DNA from: Streptomyces sp. NBC_01142
GTDB taxonomy: Bacteria; Actinomycetota; Actinomycetes; Streptomycetales; Streptomycetaceae
Direction of reading: 5' to 3'
NCBI RefSeq assembly: GCF_026341125.1
Contig: NZ_JAPEOR010000003.1
Span: forward strand, 1,550,001-1,614,000
Length of the DNA: 64,000 nucleotides
Part shown: positions 58,904-64,000 of the stretch, piece after piece
Layout: each line of letters opens with the position of its first letter
Position numbering within the stretch: the stretch's first letter is position 1
The notes under the pieces: model-generated
What the model was told of the DNA's origin: nothing
The model's input: only the letters and a program-made list of their open reading frames with translations
Database searches by the model: none
Made by a program: the position numbers and the translations under genes

Positions 58904-60226
58904 TCAGAAGCCGCGCAGCGGCTCGCCTGCATTGAGGTGGTCGAGGCGTTCGGAGAGCCGGCGGCTCATCAGGTGCTGGGATGCCTGGGAGGCACGCTTC
59001 GCCACAGCAGCGTGCTCGGCCGAGTCACCGCGCAGCCTCGCCAGTTCGGCCTCGGTGATCAGAAGTTCTACCGTGTCACGCGTTCGGTCCGACGGAAGGG
59101 CTGATGCCTCCTTCAGGGCCTGCGCTCCCTGCTCCGCCAGCCCGGCCACGGCGAACGCCCACGCGGCCTGCCCCTCCAACTCACGGAGGTCGAACCACTC
59201 AAGCCAGGCCGGGCCGGCGCTGCTCTGCGCACGGGCGAAGAACGCGCGGGCCCGCTTCACCGCTGTCATGACCTGGTCCGGCTTTCCGTTCAGCGCCCAT
59301 GATCGAGCTTCGGTCACGCACGCGTAAGCCCTGACGAGGGGAGGTGTCCCCTCGGCCGCCAGCACAGCACTGCGCGCGTGAGCGAGCACATCCGCCCGGC
59401 CGCCCTGCGTCGCCGCCAGTCGGACTTGGTGGATGTGGACCCGGGTGATGCGGGCGCGGTCACCGATCGCCTGGGCCAGCCGCATCGCCTGAAGGTCGTA
59501 GCGCTGTGCCAGGCCAGGGAGCTGGTCGTCGTAAGCCATCGAGGCCATCGCGAGGACCGCGTCCACCACACTGCCGTACAACCGCCGGCCTGTACGGGCG
59601 GAGAACGTGCCGCTCAGCATCGGGGTGGCGTGGGTGTCCATCAGCGAGGCGAAGACGCCACGGTACTTCCCCCCACCGTGCTGGGCGTCCAACCTCCCGT
59701 AGATGCGCGTGTGCTCGTCGATCAGGTCGATGTCGACCGCAGTGACCTTGTAGGGTCCTCCTCTCCCACCGATGTCGGCGTCGGCAGGCATGACGAGCGC
59801 CTCGCGCGAGGCAGGTCCGAACACGCTCGCCGAGAACGCACTCTTGACGACGTCGCGTCGGCGCATGGCGTCCAGCGCCCACAGCCTCGCCAGCATGCGA
59901 ACGGCATGGGCGACATTCCGGTACTCCAGTGACTGCGCGGCCACCTGCGCGGTGTCCGACAACCAGCCCAAGCTCTCGGGCATCACGTGCCGGTGGAGCG
60001 CCGCAGACAGGACGTGGCACGCCGCTGCCGCGAGTTCCGCGCTCGGGACGGCACCCTTGCACCAACGGGAGACGGTGCTGGGGCTGACGGTGTGGGGCAG
60101 ACCCACCGCCTGGCACCGCTCGCCGATCCGGCGGGCGAAGCCACTGATAGACCAGCGCAAGTACTCCAGGTGCTTGCGTAACACCTCGTTGGGACGGTGA
60201 TGCTTCGCCGTCGAGCCCGTCATCAC
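58904..60226 (-). CDS. XRE-HTH/TPR transcriptional regulator
   Basis: The 440-residue protein has an N-terminal helix-turn-helix domain (SISGFARRIGERCQAVGLPH then SPSTVSRWCKGAVPS, about residues 27-62). A long helical, TPR-like part follows (ALDAMRRRDVVKSAFSASVF, YDLQAMRLAQAIGDRARI, GLAEQGAQALKEASALPS). This is the common Streptomyces pathway-regulator plan that senses a ligand through TPRs. The gene is convergent to the biosynthetic operon, and its start region around 60227-60268 is short. It may regulate the cluster; no operator was assigned. Confidence 0.8.
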   Translation of the reverse strand: MMTGSTAKHHRPNEVLRKHLEYLRWSISGFARRIGERCQAVGLPHTVSPSTVSRWCKGAVPSAELAAAACHVLSAALHRHVMPESLGWLSDTAQVAAQSLEYRNVAHAVRMLARLWALDAMRRRDVVKSAFSASVFGPASREALVMPADADIGGRGGPYKVTAVDIDLIDEHTRIYGRLDAQHGGGKYRGVFASLMDTHATPMLSGTFSARTGRRLYGSVVDAVLAMASMAYDDQLPGLAQRYDLQAMRLAQAIGDRARITRVHIHQVRLAATQGGRADVLAHARSAVLAAEGTPPLVRAYACVTEARSWALNGKPDQVMTAVKRARAFFARAQSSAGPAWLEWFDLRELEGQAAWAFAVAGLAEQGAQALKEASALPSDRTRDTVELLITEAELARLRGDSAEHAAVAKRASQASQHLMSRRLSERLDHLNAGEPLRGF

Positions 60227-60268
60227 GCATCACCTCTCATTCGTTCCAGGAGTCGCGGGCAGGCGGCG

Positions 60269-61280
60269 CTAGCCCATGCGCGCGGGCGGCCTCTGGGTGC
60301 GTGGTCGCCGTTGCCACTGCCCGTGCGCAAGGCGTCCGGTGAGCAGAAGCGGGGCGTCCGGACCGTTTGGAAGGCCGGTCTCTCGAGTCACCTCCTTCGG
60401 AAGGCAGGGCCAGGGTGGGCCGACAGCGTCGTAGCTGTCGGCCGCGCCGTGTGCGAGCAGTCCCCCTGGCTCACCGGTGGCGGCCTGTTCGAGGATGGCG
60501 GCGAGTCGGTCTCCGTCGAGGAACAGGCGCAGGATGTGGTGATCGGAGAGGTCTTCATCGACCTCGATCACCTCGAATCCGGTCACAGCGGGGAGTAGCT
60601 CGGGTGTGAGGTACACGCGGTCGATCCGGCTGTCGGGCCCGTGCGTGTCGCAGGCGTTCACGGTGCGGGAGACCGCCGTCGGGTCACCGTTCGGGGCAGC
60701 CGCCCAGTAACGGGCCGCGTCCTCGAGCCCCGCCGTGCGCAGTGCGTCATCGGGGCGGATGTCCGGCACTCGGGCGCCGCCCGGGCCGGGGTAGGAGCGG
60801 TGGAGGCGGTGCGGAACGTTCTTGATGGCCTGCAGTTCCGGCAGCGCCGGGTCCCCGGGCCCTCCCGGCGCCGGGTACGAGTTGTTGTCCCCGGCGAAGA
60901 TCGCGGGAAGCGTGACGCGGGTGCCGTCGGGTGTGGTCCACCCTTTGTCGGCCCAGGTGGTCAGCCACTCGGCTTCCAGCAGACGCTGGGTGGGACTGGC
61001 GTAGTTGAGGTGGTAGGAGACCGCGACGAAGGGAAGTGCGTCGGGGCCGGCTTCCTCGTAGCGAAGAGTGAGGGCGGTGGGCGGCAGCACCCAATGGGGG
61101 CCCCGGCTCTGCGTCCAGTCCCGGACGACGGAGAACCGCTTCGGGTTGATAAACACGGCGGTGCAGGAGTCGGCGCCGAGTTCGCCGTGCTACCGAGCGC
61201 ACGGGCCTGCGCGTTGAAGACTGTGCGGCCGTTGTCGCCGGCGTCCCAGAGTTCCTGGCGGAAGACGAGGTCGGGGTTGA
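60269..61280 (-). pseudogene. Second EEP-fold protein, frameshifted and lacking its N-terminus
   Basis: The main frame reads ELGADSCTAVFINPKRFSVV and continues through FVAVSYHLNYASPTQRLLEA, PAIFAGDNNSYPAPG (DxN), DSRIDRVYLTP and EDLSDHHILRLF (DHH), all EEP motifs. The sequence expected just before it, NPDLVFRQELWDAGDNGRTV then FNAQARALG, lies in another frame from about 61280 to 61190. A one-base indel near 61188 therefore breaks the gene. The first 30-50 residues with the catalytic Asn are missing, because the upstream gene runs directly into it. It probably gives no active enzyme as sequenced. Confidence 0.6.
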
Positions 61281-61691
61281 GCGATTTCCGGGCGTAACCG
61301 TGAGGGCCTCGTCGAGCATCGCCGCATCGGTGTAGCCGGCGCCGGGCGGGGTGTGCCAGTGCAGGTCGGTGCCGACGGTGACATGGGCGGCGGGAATCGT
61401 GAGGCGGGTACCGGGTCGCAGAAGACGTATCCCGTGACGGGCCCACGGCCCGGGCCGGACGGTGTCCGGGTCGAGCAGGATGTGCCAGCTACCGCTGTAC
61501 GGGTCGGCGAGAACCGGTCCTCGCGCGCCGGCGGCCTGCAGTGCGGCGATCAGCGGGGGTGCGAGGGTGGCCGGGAGCCGTACGGCAACGAAGTGCTCGC
61601 CACACCCCCAGGTACGCAGGCCGCCGGACGGCGGGACCCAGGACGGCAGGGTGAGGGACGGCGGTTCGTACGGGGAGGACGTGAGGCGCAT
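61265..61691 (-). CDS. Conserved hypothetical protein, C-terminus probably altered
   Basis: The gene starts MRLTSSPYEPPSLTLPSWVP behind AAGGACACTTCC and continues with GEHFVAVRLPATLAPPLIAA, ADPYSGSWHILLDPDTVRPG and VGTDLHWHTPPGAGYTDAAM. It resembles a Streptomyces family found beside XRE and LuxR regulators and related to the N-terminal part of bifunctional primase/polymerase-like proteins. After DEALTV the frame continues into unrelated sequence that overlaps the broken EEP gene, so the natural end was probably lost by a deletion. The function is unknown. Confidence 0.55.
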
Positions 61692-61832
61692 GGAAGTGTC
61701 CTTGTCGGTTCGGGACGGCAGGAGCGCAACAGCGCAAGGAAGATCTACGACCCCCGTGGTCGAGGAGACCGACAGTGGTGGTCGGCACCCAGGACGCGTG
61801 CTCGGCTGTGGCCGAGACGAGGTGGGGCGTCC

Positions 61833-62468
61833 TCATGGCGCCCTGACCGCTACCGACGCGCCTGCGTACGGATCGGAGATCGCCGCGGACAGCGCGGGCC
61901 TGGCCTCGGCGCGCAGCCGCAGACGGACCCGCTCGCCGGTCGGGCTCAGCCCGACCGGCGAGCGGGTCTCCCACCCGAGGTCGCGCAGGTACTTCAGCAG
62001 CCACTGGCTCGCTTCGTCGACGGGTCCGGCGTTGAACGGCACCTCGCACCAGACCCACATCAGCCGGCTGCTGGCCGCGTGGTCGGCGAGCCACAGGGTG
62101 AGCAGCCGTCCGACCTGGTTCGACCCGACTGTCGAGGGGTCGAGGGAGACCAGAAGTCCCGGATCGCGGCCGTCGGCGCCCCAGTGCCGCATATCCGGAT
62201 CCCTGTGCAGGACGAGAGCGCCGACGAGGATGCCGTCCTCGTACAGCCCCAGGGCACCGGGCTCCCGGAGAAGGTCCCTCGTGCGGTCGGCGGAGACTGC
62301 GATGCCCTGACCAGCGAGCAGGCGGGCGCGGTCTTCCGCCAGGGCCGAGGCTTCGGCGCGAGCGGCGTCGGTGTCGATCGGCAGCATCTCGTACACGGGC
62401 GCGGTCGGCCGGCCGTCCGTCGGCGGCTGCCGCCGGTCGCCGTCGTTGAAGCTGCTCTGACTGCTCAT
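61833..62468 (-). CDS. GNAT-like acetyltransferase-type protein
   Basis: The 211-residue protein starts MSSQSSFNDGDRRQPPTDGR, with ATG overlapping the stop of the LuxR-type gene (ATGA). The middle has LREPGALGLYEDGILVGALV, the typical strand-turn-strand of GNAT proteins. GSNQVGRLLTLWLADHAASS and WLLKYLRDLGWETRSPVGLS follow. The acetyl-CoA-binding R/Q-x-x-G-x-G/A signature is not clear, so enzyme activity is uncertain. Co-translation with the LuxR-type gene suggests a shared regulatory function. Confidence 0.6.
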   Translation of the reverse strand: MSSQSSFNDGDRRQPPTDGRPTAPVYEMLPIDTDAARAEASALAEDRARLLAGQGIAVSADRTRDLLREPGALGLYEDGILVGALVLHRDPDMRHWGADGRDPGLLVSLDPSTVGSNQVGRLLTLWLADHAASSRLMWVWCEVPFNAGPVDEASQWLLKYLRDLGWETRSPVGLSPTGERVRLRLRAEARPALSAAISDPYAGASVAVRAP

Positions 62469-62959
62469 CGGACGGGCTCTGCCGTGGCTGTTGCTGCGGT
62501 CGCGGGCTGAGAGTTCGAGGCGTCGCCAAGGAGGCCCCACGCGTGTGCCAGGCCCACCAAGTGGGCCGCGCTGCGGGCGCTCGCCTTAGCCACGACGGCG
62601 TCTATCTCGGCGCGTACGTCGTCAGCTGGCACACCGATGGCATTCCCGATGTCCGCGTTGCGGGTGTGCTCGGCGATGGCCCGTATGGCGGTCATCTCAT
62701 GGTTGGTGAAGGCCGGAACCGGCCCGCTGCTGGCCGGCGGGGGGACCTCCCGGGCGGTGAGGAGGGTGTGGACGAGGACGGCGCGCGAAGATCCCGGACA
62801 GCCCATCTTCTTGCGGACCGCACTGAGGTGGCTGGCCACGCCGTCCACGGACAGGCAGACCTGGCCGGCGATCGCCTGGTTGGTCACGCCGTAGACGAAT
62901 CGCGCGGCAGCGCGGCGCTGGTCAGCGGTGAGGGTCGTGGTGCGTAGGGCGGTGGTCAT
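62465..62959 (-). CDS. LuxR-type regulator with two HTH segments
   Basis: The 164-residue protein has a first HTH of LuxR type (TADQRRAAARFVYGVTNQAI, then CLSVDGVASHLSAVRKKMG). After a linker it has a second, similar unit (FTNHEMTAIRAIAEHTRNAD, then IGVPADDVRAEIDAVVAKA). There is no receiver or ligand domain. Tandem HTH regulators of this size are found in Streptomyces accessory clusters. It is followed by the overlapping GNAT-like gene. It might control the cluster or the P450 gene upstream. Confidence 0.7.
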   Translation of the reverse strand: MTTALRTTTLTADQRRAAARFVYGVTNQAIAGQVCLSVDGVASHLSAVRKKMGCPGSSRAVLVHTLLTAREVPPPASSGPVPAFTNHEMTAIRAIAEHTRNADIGNAIGVPADDVRAEIDAVVAKASARSAAHLVGLAHAWGLLGDASNSQPATAATATAEPVR

Positions 62960-63064
62960 GTGGAGTCCTGGGTCGGCGATGGTGTGATGAGGTTGCGGGG
63001 TGGTCGAGGTGCGTCGGCAAAGACGGCGGGGGTGCTGTCTCCGCCGACGCGTGAGTGTGCCGCG

Positions 63065-64000
63065 CTACGCGGCGGCGTGCAGCACGACGGGCAGCGTGGT
63101 GACATCGTTGCCGATGAAGGAGTGCTGCGGCTCGAGGTCCTCGCCATTGCGGGCCAGGGAGATCTGGGGGAACCGCTCGAACAGGGCCGGGAGCGCGACT
63201 TCGGCTTCGAGCTTGGCCAGCGGGGCGCCCAGGCAGTAGTGGATGCCGTGGCCGAAGGCCATGTGGTCTTTGTCCTCCCGGTCGATCCGGAAGGCCTCGG
63301 GGTCCTGGTGGGTCCCCGGGTCGCGGCCGTGTGCACCGAAGCCAACGATGATCGCGTCGCCTTCCTTGATGACGACGCCCTCACCGAGGTCGATGTCCTT
63401 CGTGGCGTACCGCAGGGGCAGGTACATGATCGGCGGGTGCAGCCGGAGGGCTTCCTCGATCACGTCGCGCCAGCGCGTCGGGTCGGCCAGTACCGTGGCC
63501 AGCTGGTCAGGGTGGGTGAGGAGTTCGCGGACGGCGGCGTTGATGAGGGCGACGGCGGTTTCGCTGCCGGCGCCGATCATCAGGATCAGGGTGGAGATCA
63601 GCTCGGTGTGGCTGAGCCGGTCGCCGTCTTCCTCGTGGGCGGCCAGCAGCAGGCTGGTCATGTCCTCGCCCGGGGCGGTCCGCTTGACGTCGATGAGCCG
63701 CTGCATCGCCTGGCCGAGGTCGCGCTTGGTGGCTTCGGCCTCCTCCGCGGTGACGTCCGTGGCGAGAACGGAGTCGATCACGCGGAGCATCTCGGGCCGC
63801 TGGTCGGCGGGAACTCCGAACAGGTCGCAGATCAGGCGCGTGGGTACCCGGTAGGAGAAGTGGGCCCGCAGGTCGAGGGGCGCGGTGCGGTCCTGGCGCT
63901 CCATGGCATCCAGGAGGTCGGTGACGATGGCTTGGAGGACCGGGCGCATCGCTTCGACCCGCCCGGGGGTGAAGGCGCGGCTGACCAGCTGGCGCAGGCG
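63065..64000 (-). CDS. Cytochrome P450, N-terminus beyond the window
   Basis: The frame is open to the right edge (RLRQLVSRAFTPGRVEA before MRPVLQAIVTDLL), so roughly the first 100 residues lie outside. The visible part has the I-helix LILMIGAGSETAVALI, the ExxR motif VIEEALRLHPPIMYLPLR and the haem loop MAFGHGIHYCLGAPLAKLE with the thiolate Cys. This is a bacterial CYP105/107-like class I enzyme needing ferredoxin partners. It may hydroxylate a cluster product, or belong to the next locus to the right. Confidence 0.9.
   Translation of the reverse strand, partial: RLRQLVSRAFTPGRVEAMRPVLQAIVTDLLDAMERQDRTAPLDLRAHFSYRVPTRLICDLFGVPADQRPEMLRVIDSVLATDVTAEEAEATKRDLGQAMQRLIDVKRTAPGEDMTSLLLAAHEEDGDRLSHTELISTLILMIGAGSETAVALINAAVRELLTHPDQLATVLADPTRWRDVIEEALRLHPPIMYLPLRYATKDIDLGEGVVIKEGDAIIVGFGAHGRDPGTHQDPEAFRIDREDKDHMAFGHGIHYCLGAPLAKLEAEVALPALFERFPQISLARNGEDLEPQHSFIGNDVTTLPVVLHAAA

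Noticed and set aside
9..64000. tRNA, rRNA or replication-origin sequences
   Set aside because: No cloverleaf-like segment, rRNA-like stretch, DnaA-box cluster or telomere-type palindrome series could be supported by eye.

Overview
The window is very GC-rich and GTG starts are common. It also contains an IS21, IS110, ISL3, Tn7-like and double tyrosine-recombinase inventory and many Streptomyces-type conserved proteins (DUF6193, DUF6153, DUF6959, EACC1-like, XRE/TPR regulators). This points to a Streptomyces or close actinomycete, in an accessory region such as a chromosome arm or large plasmid. No rRNA, tRNA, CRISPR array or replication origin was seen.

Layout. 0-20 kb is a mosaic of small hypothetical genes and insertion sequences: an IS110, an ISL3 element of about 2.0 kb with 41-bp ends and a passenger gene, an ISL3 fragment, and an intact IS21 (istA/istB). 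It also holds a large HTH-NTPase-TPR STAND protein with nine near-identical 46-residue repeats, and several frameshifted genes. 20.5-24.2 kb is a Tn554-like pair of overlapping tyrosine recombinases flanked by direct repeats. 25.2-25.8 kb is a toxin/antitoxin-like pair. 25.9-26.8 kb is a gene broken by an in-frame internal inversion. 27-30.9 kb is a copper-type locus (DUF6153, DUF305 lipoprotein, DUF4396 membrane protein behind a CsoR-like operator, a Cys-rich copper-storage-like protein, a His-rich membrane protein). 31.3-37.7 kb is a Tn7-like transposition module (TnsA, TnsB, TnsC, TniQ), with every junction a GTGA overlap and the TniQ running into a TnpC/DUF6262-like tail. 37.8-42.3 kb is a conflict-type island: an EACC1-like protein plus a membrane protein, opposite a membrane NACHT NTPase bracketed by two copies of a MITE-like repeat.

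42.4-63 kb is the most interesting part, a candidate ribosomal-peptide (RiPP) gene cluster that I do not recognise. A 70-residue precursor at 49417-49629 consists almost entirely of five 11-residue units built on LK(A/L)GMRPD. A hairpin follows it, then a tight operon: membrane desaturase-like diiron enzyme, amidinotransferase, JmjC/cupin oxygenase, haem-oxygenase-like diiron oxidase (HDO), GFA-type zinc protein, DDAH-type guanidino hydrolase, antiporter, nitroreductase and a PRMT-like methyltransferase. Divergently transcribed are an EpmA/LysRS-like enzyme without an anticodon domain, a TauD-type oxygenase, an AlkC-type DNA glycosylase, an EEP-fold nuclease-like protein and an ABC exporter. 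XRE/TPR and tandem-HTH LuxR regulators, a GNAT-like protein and a P450 (cut by the window edge) lie to the right.

Working model (inference): the enzymes act on the arginine of each core repeat. N-methylation plus HDO and cupin oxidation parallels SznE/SznF in streptozotocin biosynthesis, which makes an N-nitrosourea from methylarginine. An AlkC-type glycosylase in the same cluster would fit self-protection against a DNA-alkylating product. No part of this has been tested; the precursor-enzyme link rests on gene order and known enzyme families.
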